A stretch of DNA of 64,000 nucleotides from Pseudomonas putida (GTDB taxonomy: Bacteria > Pseudomonadota > Gammaproteobacteria > Pseudomonadales > Pseudomonadaceae), in contig NZ_JANHLC010000002.1 of assembly GCF_028682395.1 (NCBI RefSeq), positions 124,001-188,000 on the forward strand. Reading direction: 5' to 3'. How positions within the stretch are numbered: the stretch's first letter is position 1; every line of letters begins with the position of its first letter. The position numbers and the translations under genes were made by a program. The notes beneath the pieces are model-generated. The model saw nothing but the letters and a program-made list of their open reading frames with translations. It was not told the origin of the DNA and did not search any database. Shown in pieces: positions 18,197-28,110 of the stretch.

Positions 18197-19399
18197 TCAA
18201 ACAGCGTGGCCCACAGGCCGGGAAAAAGCCGCCCGCCCGACCGCTCCCAGGATCGCGTCGTTCTGCGGAGTATGGATACGACTGCACAACACATCGCGAT
18301 AGTGACGTTCCAACGGATTGCCCCTGGCCAGCGCCGGATTACCGATCGCCTCGACTGCCAGCTCCACCGCCTGAATGGCGTTAGTGGTAACTAAGAACTT
18401 GATCTGCCCCGCCTCACCGGCGGCCATGCGCCCGTGGACGGCGGCGTCGAGCAACACCCGATTGGCCAGCAACAGGGTATCGATCCGTCCCAACAGTTCA
18501 TGAAAGCGCGGCAGGCTGGACAGCGGCGCCCCGAGATTAGCCGGTGTGCGTTCGGCCAGCCAACCCACCAGCCAGTCGCGCGCCGACTGCGCCACGCCGT
18601 CATAGATCGTCGACAGCAGGACCGCCAGCCAGAGCCCACCCTCGGCCCCCAATTCGGACGGGCGCGACACGCTGACCGGCAGCACGTCCACCGCGTGCTC
18701 CAGCGGCAACCAGACATCCTCGAAGACCACATCGTGGCTACCGGTGGCACGCATGCCCAGGTGGTCCCAGGTTTCCTCGATGCGCACCCCTGGCGTGTCT
18801 TTGTGCACCAGCCAGTTACCGACCCGTGGCTCGGGTTCGTCGCTGCGCGCCCAGACCGTCAGCCAGGTCAGCCCCGGGATGCCTGTCGAGTATATCTTGC
18901 GCCCACTGAGCAGCCAGCCATTCTCCACTCTGCGCGCCACGGTATTGGGCAGGCCTCCCCGGGCCGGAGTGCCAAGGTCAGGCTCGACCCGTAGCGCATT
19001 GACCAACGCGCCCTCCTCTACCGCCTCGCGCGCCAGGCGCAGGCGCAGATGCTCGGGCCAGGCGGCATTGGCCTGCAAACGCGCATGGTGCAGGTACTGC
19101 ATCACCAGCACCAGCGCAGTGGAAGGCTCCCCCCGCGCCACGGCGCCGATCACCCGGCGTACCTGAGCCAGGCTCGCGCCTGCACCACCCAGCGTACGCG
19201 GCACGGTCAGGGCCAGCAGGCCCTCTTGCTGCAAGCGCGCCAGATTGGCATGGGGGAACTCACTGTGGCGGTCGAAATACGCCGCCGTCGCGGCAAACTC
19301 AGTGCTGAGCCGGGCCAGGCGCTCGATAAACGCCGGCGAATCGAGGTCAGGCCCCGGGCCCTGCTGAAGTGGGCGAACTGACACAGGCGAAAGGCTCAT
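18197..19399 (-). CDS. Acyl-CoA-dehydrogenase-fold oxidoreductase (SfnB/DszC-like)
   Basis: The 400-residue protein has the acyl-CoA dehydrogenase fold: LQQEGLLALTVPRTLGGAGASLAQVRRVIGAVARGEPSTALVL, then VENGWLLSGRKIYSTGIPGLTWLTVWAR, then LGMRATGSHDVVFEDVWLP. The layout resembles flavin-dependent members involved in sulfur acquisition or oxygenation more than true fatty-acid enzymes, but the substrate is unknown. The ATG at 19399 begins the domain; the frame extends to 19468 without added homology. It converges with the fimbrial-type gene, 13 bases apart. Confidence 0.78.
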   Translation of the reverse strand: MSLSPVSVRPLQQGPGPDLDSPAFIERLARLSTEFAATAAYFDRHSEFPHANLARLQQEGLLALTVPRTLGGAGASLAQVRRVIGAVARGEPSTALVLVMQYLHHARLQANAAWPEHLRLRLAREAVEEGALVNALRVEPDLGTPARGGLPNTVARRVENGWLLSGRKIYSTGIPGLTWLTVWARSDEPEPRVGNWLVHKDTPGVRIEETWDHLGMRATGSHDVVFEDVWLPLEHAVDVLPVSVSRPSELGAEGGLWLAVLLSTIYDGVAQSARDWLVGWLAERTPANLGAPLSSLPRFHELLGRIDTLLLANRVLLDAAVHGRMAAGEAGQIKFLVTTNAIQAVELAVEAIGNPALARGNPLERHYRDVLCSRIHTPQNDAILGAVGRAAFSRPVGHAV

Positions 19400-19587
19400 C
19401 GGCGGGCGTTCCTGAACAAGGGAAAAGGGATGGCCCGGCGAGGTCGAGTGCCGTGGCGGGCCTTTCAAAGGTTTATGACCCCATGCTAGCCATATAAAAA
19501 ACCGCCGTGAAATTCATTTTTCTTCTAAGTTAATATTCAAAAATGGAATCTTTATGCATTACAAATATTCCCAATTCTATTTTTACA

Positions 19588-19623
19588 GCAAAAAAAACCG
19601 ACTGCAGGTCACCCCGCAGTCGG
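19588..19623 (-). terminator. Terminator downstream of pqqB
   Basis: A perfect CCGACTGC/GCAGTCGG stem is followed on the minus strand by a run of eight T bases. It closes the pqqA-pqqB unit, so no pqqC follows. Confidence 0.85.
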
Positions 19624-19705
19624 CGAATATGTCTTGCCGAAGCGAGACATGAGCATAGTGATTGATACGTTGGCAGCGGTAATCCGCCGCCTGGCGTGTG
19701 CCGGC

Positions 19706-20623
19706 CTAGAGACGAATGCTCATACCGTCAAATGCCACTTCGATCCCCTTGCGCCCGAGCAGCGCCCGCTCGGCCGAGTCCTCGTCGAGGATCGGGTTGG
19801 TGTTGTTGATATGGATCAGCACCTTGCGGGGGCGTGATAGCCCCTCCAGTACGTCGAGCATGCCACCCGGCCCGCTTTGCGGCAGGTGACCCATTTCGCT
19901 GCCCAGCTTGTCGCCGACGCCACACACACGCATTTCATCGTCGCGCCACAGTGTGCCGTCGAGCAGCAGGCAATCGGCGCGCTCCATCCAGGCCAGCAGG
20001 TCGGCATCCGTCTGCCCCAGGCCCGGGGCATAGAACAGCTTGCCGCCGGTACTCAGGTCTTCGACAAACAAGCCGATATTGTCGCCGGGATGCGGGTTGC
20101 CCCGATGGGGCGAATAAGGCGGCGCGCTGGAGCGCAACGGGATCGCGGTAAACCGCAGGCTCGGGCAGGCGCCGAGTTGGAAAGGCACGCCGTCGAGCTG
20201 GATCGGGTTCCAGTGCAGGCCGCCGCCATTCCAGTGGCTGAGCATGGGAAACAGGGGGAAGCCGCTGGTCAGATCCTGATGCACCATCTCGGTACACCAG
20301 ACCTGGTGCGGACAGCCCTCGCGCAAGCTGAGCAGCCCGGTGCAGTGGTCGATCTGACTATCGAGCAGGACCACTGCGGCAATCGCCGTATCGCGCAGCG
20401 CGCGCGCCGGCTGCAGAGCCGGGAAGGCTTCGAGCTGGGCGCGGATATCCGGCGAGGCGTTGCACAGGATCCAGTCCACACCGTTGTCACTCAGGGCAAT
20501 GGACGATTGCGTGCGGCGCTCGGCGCGCACACTGCCATCGCGCACACCGGCGCAGTTGCGGCAGTTGCAGTTCCACTGAGGGAAACCGCCACCGGCGGCT
20601 GAACCGAGAATCTGGATAAACAT
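19706..20623 (-). CDS. pqqB: Pyrroloquinoline quinone biosynthesis protein PqqB
   Basis: The 305-residue protein starts [19 protein letters not shown], the hallmark PqqB N-terminus, with CNCRNCAG just after. It has the metallo-beta-lactamase fold but with a degenerate HxHxDH site ([10 protein letters not shown]), and [10 protein letters not shown] near the C-terminus, as in all PqqB. PqqB is an iron-dependent hydroxylase acting on the Glu-Tyr intermediate of PQQ synthesis. It lies 62 bases after pqqA and is followed by a strong terminator rather than pqqC, unlike the standard pqqABCDE order. Confidence 0.95.
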   Translation of the reverse strand: MFIQILGSAAGGGFPQWNCNCRNCAGVRDGSVRAERRTQSSIALSDNGVDWILCNASPDIRAQLEAFPALQPARALRDTAIAAVVLLDSQIDHCTGLLSLREGCPHQVWCTEMVHQDLTSGFPLFPMLSHWNGGGLHWNPIQLDGVPFQLGACPSLRFTAIPLRSSAPPYSPHRGNPHPGDNIGLFVEDLSTGGKLFYAPGLGQTDADLLAWMERADCLLLDGTLWRDDEMRVCGVGDKLGSEMGHLPQSGPGGMLDVLEGLSRPRKVLIHINNTNPILDEDSAERALLGRKGIEVAFDGMSIRL

Positions 20624-20685
20624 GAAAGGCTCCGACGAGCAGAGGAGACTCCGGCCAACGCGACGATTGACCGGAGGGCGCGCTA

Positions 20686-20757
20686 TTAACGGTTTGCGAA
20701 GTACATGGTCACTTCGAAGCCAATGCGCAGATCGGTAAACGCGGGTTTAGTCCACAT
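20686..20757 (-). CDS. pqqA: PQQ precursor peptide PqqA (23 residues)
   Basis: The frame reads [20 protein letters not shown] and ends ANR. It carries the conserved Glu16 and Tyr20 (E-V-T-M-Y) that are cross-linked to form PQQ, and the N-terminal WTKPAF of Pseudomonas PqqA. An AGAGGA ribosome-binding site lies seven bases upstream of the ATG. It is too short for routine gene callers. It directly precedes pqqB. Confidence 0.97.
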   Translation of the reverse strand: MWTKPAFTDLRIGFEVTMYFANR

Positions 20758-20893
20758 AGGTCAATCCTCTTCTTATGCCGGTCAATTCCGGTAACCGCAT
20801 TAATACATGGGGAGCATAGCCGCTTGAATGCTACTTTCGAGCTAGGTCTGCCGGTGCTTTTGACCCATGCATGCCGCCCACAAAAGCGCAGGC

Positions 20894-20961
20894 AAAAAAA
20901 ACGCCGCCTGACCGGCATCCGCAGCGAGGGTGATCACCCTACGGACACTGGCCAGGCGGCG
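20894..20961 (-). terminator. Terminator downstream of exaC
   Basis: Long arms (CGCCGCCTGaCC against GGCCAGGCGGCG) flank a 40-base loop, followed on the minus strand by eight T bases. It separates exaC from pqqA. Confidence 0.7.
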
Positions 20962-20981
20962 TAACCGCTCACCCTCAGGCT

Positions 20982-22502
<1,521 letters not shown>

Positions 22503-22518
22503 GGTTGAGGCCTCTGTA

Positions 22519-22555
22519 CGGGTCGATGCCTGTCGGTCGAACAGGCGATGACCCG
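22519..22555. promoter_or_regulatory. Large inverted repeat just upstream of exaC
   Basis: Arms CGGGTCgatGCCTGT (22519-22533) and ACAGGCgatGACCCG (22541-22555) pair over 12 of 15 positions around a seven-base loop, only 17 bases from the exaC start codon. It could be an operator or a hairpin in the mRNA leader. Confidence 0.6.
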
Positions 22556-22654
22556 ATGGTAGACAGCCTGGAGCCTCAGACGAATGCGCCGTTGGCAGTG
22601 GGGGTCTCGTTATTTGGTCGTAGTTTTTTTCGCACACGCGCGCCCCTGAAACGC

Positions 22655-22693
22655 AAACAAGCCCGCCCCCTGACGGGAGCGAGCCTGTTGTTG
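22655..22693 (-). terminator. Imperfect terminator downstream of pedH
   Basis: An AACAGGCTCGCTCCC / GGGGGCGGGCTTGTT stem on the minus strand is followed by a short T-rich tail, 20-60 bases after the pedH stop. Confidence 0.55.
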
Positions 22694-22713
22694 TGGCGCG
22701 CTGGATTCAGCGC

Positions 22714-24489
22714 TTACTTCTTGGCGACCAGCTCTTTAGGCAGCTTGAAGGTCCAGAGCATGCCGCCCTGGTTGAAGTCCTTCACCCGCTTGGCCACTTC
22801 GCCACCCCAGAGCGGTACTGCACCGCCCCAGCCGGACAGGACCGAGACGTACTGCTCGCCATCCATCATCCAGGTCACTGGCGAACCCAGTACCCCGGAA
22901 CCGGTCTGGAATTCCCAGACCTTTTCGCCGGTCTTGGCATTGAAGGCCTGCAGGAAACCTTCCGGCGTACCGGTGAACACCAGGTTGCCCTTGGTGGTCA
23001 TCACCCCGCCCCACAGCGGTGCGAAGTTCTTGTGACGCCAGACTTCCTTGCCGGTTTTCGGGTCGATGGCGCGCAGCACGCCAATATAGTCCTCGTTCAG
23101 CGGTTTGATGGTGAAGCCCGCACCGAGGAACGCCGCGCCTTTCTTGTAGGCAATGCCTTCGTTCCACATGTCCATGCCCCATTCGTTGGACGGAACATAG
23201 AACAGGCCGGTGTCCTGGCTGTAAGCCATAGGCATCCAGTTTTTCGCACCCAGGAACGCCGGCGCGACAAAGACCGAGGTGCCCTTGGCTTCGCTGCCCG
23301 GCGCGCCTGGACGGCTGGCATCGTTGTAGATCGGCCGGCCATTCTTGTCCAGGCCGGTGGCCCAGGTGATCTTGTCAACGAACGGGAAGCCACGGATGAA
23401 CTTGCCGTTGGTGCGGTCCAGCACGTAGAAGAAGCCGTTACGGTCAGCAGTCGCCGCCGCCTTGATTTCCTTGCCGCCTTCCTTGTAGTTGAAGGAGACC
23501 AGTTCGTTCACGCCGTCGTAGTCCCAACCGTCGTGCGGCGTGCTTTGGAAGTGCCACTTGATGGTGCCATCGTCCGGATTGAGGGACAGACGCGAGGAGG
23601 AGTACAGGTTGTCGCCAGGGCGCAGATGGGAGTTCCACGGCGCCGGGTTACCCGTACCGAAGAACAGCTGGTTGGTTTCCGGGTCGTAGTAGCCACCCAG
23701 CCAAGGGGCGGCACCGCCGGTTTTCCAGAGGTCGCCGGGCCAGGTCTTGCCGGCTTCGCCGCCGGAGATCCCGTTTTCAATGGCCTTGCCATCCTTGTAG
23801 ACGTAGCCCATGTGGCCTTCTACAGTCGGACGGGTCCACAGCAGCTCGCCGTTTTTCGGGTCGTAGGCTTCGATCTTGCCGACCACGCCGAATTCGCCAC
23901 CGGCCACGCCGGTAATCAGCTTGCCATTGACCACCATGGGCGCGGCGCTGATGGAGTAGCCAGCCTTGTGGTCGGCGACTTTCTTGCTCCAGACCACCTT
24001 GCCGGTGTCCTTGTTCAGGGCGACCAGCTTGGCATCGAGGGTGCCGAAGAACACCAGGTCACCGTAGAGCGCCACACCGCGGTTGATGACGTCGCAGCAC
24101 GGACGGATATCGTCCGGCAGGCGCGCGTCGTACTGCCAGAGTTTCTTACCGGTGCGCGCATCGACAGCGAAGACCCGCGAGTAGGAGCCGGTCAGGTACA
24201 TCACGCCGTCCTTGATCATCGGCTGGGCCTGCTGACCGCGCTGCTTCTCGCCACCGAAGGAGAAGGCCCAGACGGGACGCAGATCCTTGATGGTGTTGAC
24301 GTTGATGGTGTCCAGCGGGCTGTAGCGCTGGCCCTGAACGCCGAGCCCGTTGGTGACGATCTGCGCCGGGTTTTTCGGGTCCTGGAGGATCTCCTGGTCG
24401 GTGACGGCGGCCAGGGCCGAGCCGGACAGGAGCATGGCACTGAGGATCAGACTCAGGGCGAAGGGCTGGCGACGTGCGGGGTGGGACAT
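22714..24489 (-). CDS. pedH: Lanthanide-type PQQ-dependent alcohol dehydrogenase PedH
   Basis: The 591-residue protein has a signal peptide and the eight-bladed quinoprotein propeller. It carries the vicinal disulfide RPCCD and catalytic Asp323 in GWDYDGV. Asp325, two residues after the catalytic Asp, is the extra ligand that marks lanthanide-dependent enzymes (XoxF, PedH). It oxidises alcohols in the periplasm and passes electrons to a cytochrome c. GAGGAAG precedes the ATG. Upstream at 24596-24615 is one copy of the shared ped element. Gene order (pedH, metallohydrolase, SoxYZ-like, binding protein, pedF, pedE) matches P. putida. Confidence 0.95.
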   Translation of the reverse strand: MSHPARRQPFALSLILSAMLLSGSALAAVTDQEILQDPKNPAQIVTNGLGVQGQRYSPLDTINVNTIKDLRPVWAFSFGGEKQRGQQAQPMIKDGVMYLTGSYSRVFAVDARTGKKLWQYDARLPDDIRPCCDVINRGVALYGDLVFFGTLDAKLVALNKDTGKVVWSKKVADHKAGYSISAAPMVVNGKLITGVAGGEFGVVGKIEAYDPKNGELLWTRPTVEGHMGYVYKDGKAIENGISGGEAGKTWPGDLWKTGGAAPWLGGYYDPETNQLFFGTGNPAPWNSHLRPGDNLYSSSRLSLNPDDGTIKWHFQSTPHDGWDYDGVNELVSFNYKEGGKEIKAAATADRNGFFYVLDRTNGKFIRGFPFVDKITWATGLDKNGRPIYNDASRPGAPGSEAKGTSVFVAPAFLGAKNWMPMAYSQDTGLFYVPSNEWGMDMWNEGIAYKKGAAFLGAGFTIKPLNEDYIGVLRAIDPKTGKEVWRHKNFAPLWGGVMTTKGNLVFTGTPEGFLQAFNAKTGEKVWEFQTGSGVLGSPVTWMMDGEQYVSVLSGWGGAVPLWGGEVAKRVKDFNQGGMLWTFKLPKELVAKK

Positions 24490-24595
24490 GACGGCTTCCT
24501 CTGCGGTTTTTGTTGTACCCGGGAAATTTTCCCGGTCTGGCGCAGATTCTTGGTTGCAGGCCTATTCCCAACAATTGGCCGCTGTGGGGATTTTT

Positions 24596-24615
24596 ATAGT
24601 TCCTTAGTACGTAGA
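24596..24615. promoter_or_regulatory. Shared ped element, copy upstream of pedH
   Basis: ATAGTTCCTTAGTACGTAGA carries the CTTAGTA core found in three other ped upstream regions. It lies 107 bases before the pedH start codon. This is the most divergent of the four copies. Confidence 0.45.
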
Positions 24616-24763
24616 CCCCGCAGCGCGGGCGCGCAGCCGCGGGCGCCAGGCGACATCCGGGGGCGCAACAAGGCGACTCAAGGTTTTAGAAAAATCGGCG
24701 GGATGGCGCGCTCCGAACGCTGCGCGCGCGGGCGTAGCCTGACGGCAGCGTCAGGCAAACCGC

Positions 24764-25708
24764 TTAGAGCGCGTCCCTGGCGTTTTCGTCCAGGCGTTTC
24801 ATCTGGCCGCGCTCATAGCGCGGATACAAATGGCTGACACTGCGGATCAGTTCATAGCGCGTCAGGCTGATCGCGGCAAAACGCTCGGGAATCGGGCTGC
24901 GGATCATCTCCGCCATATCCTTGCCCTGGGTCGCGCCATCACGCATCAAGCCGTCCAGCCAGCCCAGGTAGTCACGCATCTGGGCGAAAGGTCGGGCATC
25001 ACTGGCCACGGGGCCGTGCCCCGCCACCACCTGCTTCCACGGCAAGGCCTGCAAGGTGTCGATATCCGCCTGCCACACTTCCAGGCCCGGGCTGTTGGGG
25101 GTGGTCAGCGCCCGCTCGAAAAACACCAGATCCCCAGCAAACAACACGCCCGTCTTCTCGTCGAGAATCGCCAGGTCGGCGCCGGTATGCCCACGCAGCC
25201 CCAGCAATCGCAGGGGGTGGCTGCCAATGGTCCGGGTGCCTGGCTCGACCACCTGAGTCGGCAACACTACCTCGGTACCGCGCATCCAGTCGCCGACCAT
25301 GCGGTACATGTTCTCGGCCATGGCATCGCCCTGCTGCTTCAACAGCTCGGTGGTGCCCGCCAGCGCACCGATGGGCACATCGGTAAAGGCCTGGTTGCCC
25401 AGCACATGATCCGGGTGATGGTGGGTCAGCAGGACCTGGATGATCGGTTTGTCGGTCACCCGCGCAATGGCCGCTCGCAGCGCCTGGCCATAACGGCGCG
25501 AAGGCCCGGTATCAATGACCACCACGCCCGCCTCGGTGACGATAAACCCGACATTGACGATATTGCCGCCATTGGCCTTGGCGAAATTATCCGTGCTGCC
25601 TTCGAGCAGCCAGGTGCCGTCGGCGATCTGCCGCGGCTCCAGTCGATAGTCCAGATCAGCCAGTGCCGGCAGGCTCAGGCCCAGAACGAACATCAGCAAC
25701 CAGCGCAT
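24764..25708 (-). CDS. Quinoprotein relay system zinc metallohydrolase (MBL fold)
   Basis: The 314-residue protein has a signal peptide (MRWLLMFVLGLSLPALA) and an intact metallo-beta-lactamase site: LLTHHHPDHVLGN, a later GHTGADLAIL histidine, and AGHGPVA. This matches the family named quinoprotein relay system zinc metallohydrolase 1, always found beside PQQ dehydrogenases. Its substrate is unknown; a role in cofactor or electron-relay maturation in the periplasm is inferred. AAGGAG precedes the ATG. It is the last gene of the pedF-led operon, 21 bases after the SoxYZ-like gene. Confidence 0.9.
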   Translation of the reverse strand: MRWLLMFVLGLSLPALADLDYRLEPRQIADGTWLLEGSTDNFAKANGGNIVNVGFIVTEAGVVVIDTGPSRRYGQALRAAIARVTDKPIIQVLLTHHHPDHVLGNQAFTDVPIGALAGTTELLKQQGDAMAENMYRMVGDWMRGTEVVLPTQVVEPGTRTIGSHPLRLLGLRGHTGADLAILDEKTGVLFAGDLVFFERALTTPNSPGLEVWQADIDTLQALPWKQVVAGHGPVASDARPFAQMRDYLGWLDGLMRDGATQGKDMAEMIRSPIPERFAAISLTRYELIRSVSHLYPRYERGQMKRLDENARDAL

Positions 25709-25729
25709 GGCGCTCTCCTTTAATCGCGG

Positions 25730-26503
25730 TCAGGGAATCGCTGCGTTGAATTCATTGCCGCTGTTGTCGCGCAGCCGCAGATGGGTTTGACCTGCGCCCT
25801 GGACATCAAACCCCAGGTTAGGGTTTTCACTAACCGCCGGGAACAGCTCCAGGGTCGCCAATGTCTTGCCCGCCGCATCCAGGAGTTCAGCCTGGGTCAG
25901 GTAGAACTCCGGGATACCGCTGACCAGGCCATTGTCCATCGGGTGGGAAACCTGCAGGCGCAGGCGACTGAAATGCTCGCGCGGATACCGCCCACCCAGC
26001 ACTTCGCCCACATGCTCCTCCCAACCGGCCTCGGTGCGCACCACACTGGGCGCAGTACAGCCGCCACCGGCCGCATCGATCAGGGTCGAGCCGACATGCC
26101 AGAGGCCATCGCGGGTCTGTACCGCCGCACGCAACGGGGTGGCCTGCTCGACCCGGATACGGATCGACAGCCACGGCAACACCTGCGCTGAAGGCTGGAA
26201 ATCGACAATCTTGGGCAAGGGGTTGAGCTCGGCCCAGGCCAGGATGCGCACCACATCCCCCTGGAGCGCCCGGGCGTCGATCTCGATGGGAACCTGGCGG
26301 GCATCTTCGGCGAATGGCGGTGCGAGCAGCTTGACCCGATCATCGAAGACAAACGCCGCGCTGCCGAGGATCTGCTTGTGATAGAAGTCCCACATCACCG
26401 ACGACGGCACGGGATCCGTGCCCGGTAAAGCTGCGGGTGCGTCGGCCGCCATGGCGCCCAACGGCAACCACAGGGCCAGCAGACAAGCATTTCGCCAGTT
26501 CAT
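25730..26503 (-). CDS. Quinoprotein-associated SoxYZ-like carrier protein
   Basis: The 257-residue protein has a signal peptide (MNWRNACLLALWLPLGAMAA) and two Ig-like domains. The SoxY-like half ends in GGGC with Cys149, and the SoxZ-like half contains FSRLRLQVSHPMDNGLVSG. In SoxYZ the corresponding cysteine carries sulfur intermediates. Here the fused form is linked to PQQ dehydrogenases and its cargo is unknown. The ATG at 26503 has AGGAG upstream; the longer frame to 26581 overlaps the next gene and lacks a signal. It sits between the metallohydrolase and the binding protein. Confidence 0.9.
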   Translation of the reverse strand: MNWRNACLLALWLPLGAMAADAPAALPGTDPVPSSVMWDFYHKQILGSAAFVFDDRVKLLAPPFAEDARQVPIEIDARALQGDVVRILAWAELNPLPKIVDFQPSAQVLPWLSIRIRVEQATPLRAAVQTRDGLWHVGSTLIDAAGGGCTAPSVVRTEAGWEEHVGEVLGGRYPREHFSRLRLQVSHPMDNGLVSGIPEFYLTQAELLDAAGKTLATLELFPAVSENPNLGFDVQGAGQTHLRLRDNSGNEFNAAIP

Positions 26504-26513
26504 CCAAGTGCTC

Positions 26514-27401
26514 CTATTGATACATCTCCGGAACTTCGTAGCGCAGGCCGTAACGCGCGTAGATCGCCTGCACCGAGCCATCGCGGATCAGCCCTTCCAA
26601 GGCCTCTTCGAGAGCGTAGGCCAATTGCCGATTGCTCTCATGCACCGCCATGCCAATTTCCCAGACCTGCCGCCCCATGTTGGGGTAGGCATTTTCGGCG
26701 AGCGCCCATTGCGGATCACCGGCTTCGTGCAGCTGCCAGTCAATTTCACCGCGCATGGCCATGACCGCATCGACCTCGGCGTTCTTCATGGCCGCGAAGG
26801 CCAGGCTCACGCTAGGGTAATGGTGGGTCTTGGCACTTAGGCTACCGTTGAAGACTGACGTCAAATAGAACGACGGCACGCTGTCCACTTCGACCCCGAT
26901 GGGGTTTTGCTGGAACACTGCCACGCTGGGCACCGCCTCCAGGCGACGGCGATCATAGGCAACCTGCCAGCATTCGCGCTGGTAAGGGCCAAACATCACC
27001 GCGTGCTCATTCTCCAGCTCGCCGACATCGTTGCGTTTTTGCCGGAAATCGCGATCGTAAGGCACGCGCATCATCAGGTCGGCCAACTGCTGGTCACGCA
27101 GCTGGCTACCGCGCCAGATGTAGTCGCGCAGGTCATCGTCGAGCTTCTCGCCGGGCGGCGCCCAGATCAGCTTCAACTGCACGCCCAGCGCCTTGGCCAA
27201 CGCCGCGACCAGGTCGACATCCACGCCCTTGGGCTGGCCGTCGACCTGGAAGCTGTAGGGGGCAAAATCCTTGTAGACCGCCACCTTCAGTTCACCGGCA
27301 GCGATGATCTGATCGTAGTCGCGAACCTGCGCCATGGCTGCCTGGCAGCACAGCAACAGCCCGCCCAGGAGTACGCCAAATCGACGCAGGGACTTACTCA
27401 T
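26514..27401 (-). CDS. Quinoprotein-associated periplasmic substrate-binding protein
   Basis: The 295-residue protein has a signal peptide ending AAMAQ and the SBP_bac_3 fold: LKVAVYKDFAPYSFQVDGQPKGVDVDLVAALAKALGVQLKLIW. It belongs to the family of putative ABC substrate-binding proteins found only with quinoprotein dehydrogenases (XoxJ-like in methylotrophs). It probably assists metal or cofactor loading rather than uptake, since no matching permease is adjacent. The ATG at 27401 overlaps the pedF stop by eight bases (ATGAGTAA). A GTG at 27413 is an alternative. Confidence 0.88.
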   Translation of the reverse strand: MSKSLRRFGVLLGGLLLCCQAAMAQVRDYDQIIAAGELKVAVYKDFAPYSFQVDGQPKGVDVDLVAALAKALGVQLKLIWAPPGEKLDDDLRDYIWRGSQLRDQQLADLMMRVPYDRDFRQKRNDVGELENEHAVMFGPYQRECWQVAYDRRRLEAVPSVAVFQQNPIGVEVDSVPSFYLTSVFNGSLSAKTHHYPSVSLAFAAMKNAEVDAVMAMRGEIDWQLHEAGDPQWALAENAYPNMGRQVWEIGMAVHESNRQLAYALEEALEGLIRDGSVQAIYARYGLRYEVPEMYQ

Positions 27402-27855
27402 CGACGTGGACACTGTCCAGGTAGGTACGCACGGCCCAGAGCGCTTCCTGGCTCAGGTAGTCAGCCATTTTTGGCATATAGACGCGACCGTCGCGCACGG
27501 CACCGTGGCGCACACGCTCGACAAACCACTCGTCACCGGCATCGCCGACATCGAGCAAACGCAGATCAGGGGCGATACCGCCCGACTTGGCTTCCAGACC
27601 GTGGCACGCAGCGCAGTTCTGGTTATAGGCCGACGCACCGATCTCACGCGCCCGCTCACGCTCCCCTGTCGTGCGGTAAGGGTTGACGGCGGCCCAGCCA
27701 TCGGCATCGACATCCACACCGGCATCCTTGACCGGCGTCAGGCCTTTGGTTTCCACCGCTTGCGGCACCACATCACCATGGGCCAAGACCAGACCCGAGG
27801 CCATCAGACCTGCGAGCAGGCCTACTACTAACCCGGCGTTGTGCACTTTTTTCAT
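27394..27855 (-). CDS. pedF: Cytochrome c550 PedF/ExaB
   Basis: The 153-residue protein has a signal peptide and a single heme c site, CAACH at residues 81-85, with an axial methionine in VYMPKMADYL. It accepts electrons from the PQQ alcohol dehydrogenases in the periplasm and feeds the respiratory chain. It is divergent from pedE, with a 255-base shared region holding the palindromic ped element at 27959-27978. It heads the operon that runs on to the binding protein, SoxYZ-like protein and metallohydrolase. Confidence 0.93.
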   Translation of the reverse strand: MKKVHNAGLVVGLLAGLMASGLVLAHGDVVPQAVETKGLTPVKDAGVDVDADGWAAVNPYRTTGERERAREIGASAYNQNCAACHGLEAKSGGIAPDLRLLDVGDAGDEWFVERVRHGAVRDGRVYMPKMADYLSQEALWAVRTYLDSVHVDE

Positions 27856-27958
27856 TGTTTTGCCCTCAGGATTGCACGCTTAACCTCTCTGAACAGAGGC
27901 TGTGCCGCCATCTTAGAAACCCCTCCCCACCAGCCGTATGCTGCTTTGGTGGTCGCGC

Positions 27959-27978
27959 CCTACTCCCTTGGTAGTAGG
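27959..27978. promoter_or_regulatory. Shared ped element, palindromic copy between pedF and pedE
   Basis: CCTACT and AGTAGG form a perfect 6-base dyad around an eight-base centre (cccttggt). It lies 104 bases from the pedF start and 133 from the pedE start, so it may serve both. A GGGAA-N3-TTCCC palindrome follows at 28012-28024. Confidence 0.65.
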
Positions 27979-28110
27979 GCTTGTGGCGAGGATCTAAATC
28001 ATGTCCGGACTGGGAACTATTCCCGGCAAGGGCGGGATATTTTCCGTATCGCCCCATCGCGCTCAGACACAACCTATGCAGGCCAAAACATCCACTGGGA
28101 ACTGCAAACC

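Noticed and set aside
20830..20848. CTACTTTCGAGCTAGG before pqqA as a fifth copy of the ped element
   Set aside because: It has the CTACT half-site but lacks the YTTRGTA core and the spacing, so I did not count it.
24537..24560. TGGCGC...TTGC as a sigma-54 promoter near pedH
   Set aside because: The spacing between the GG and GC elements is wrong, and the sequence faces away from pedH.
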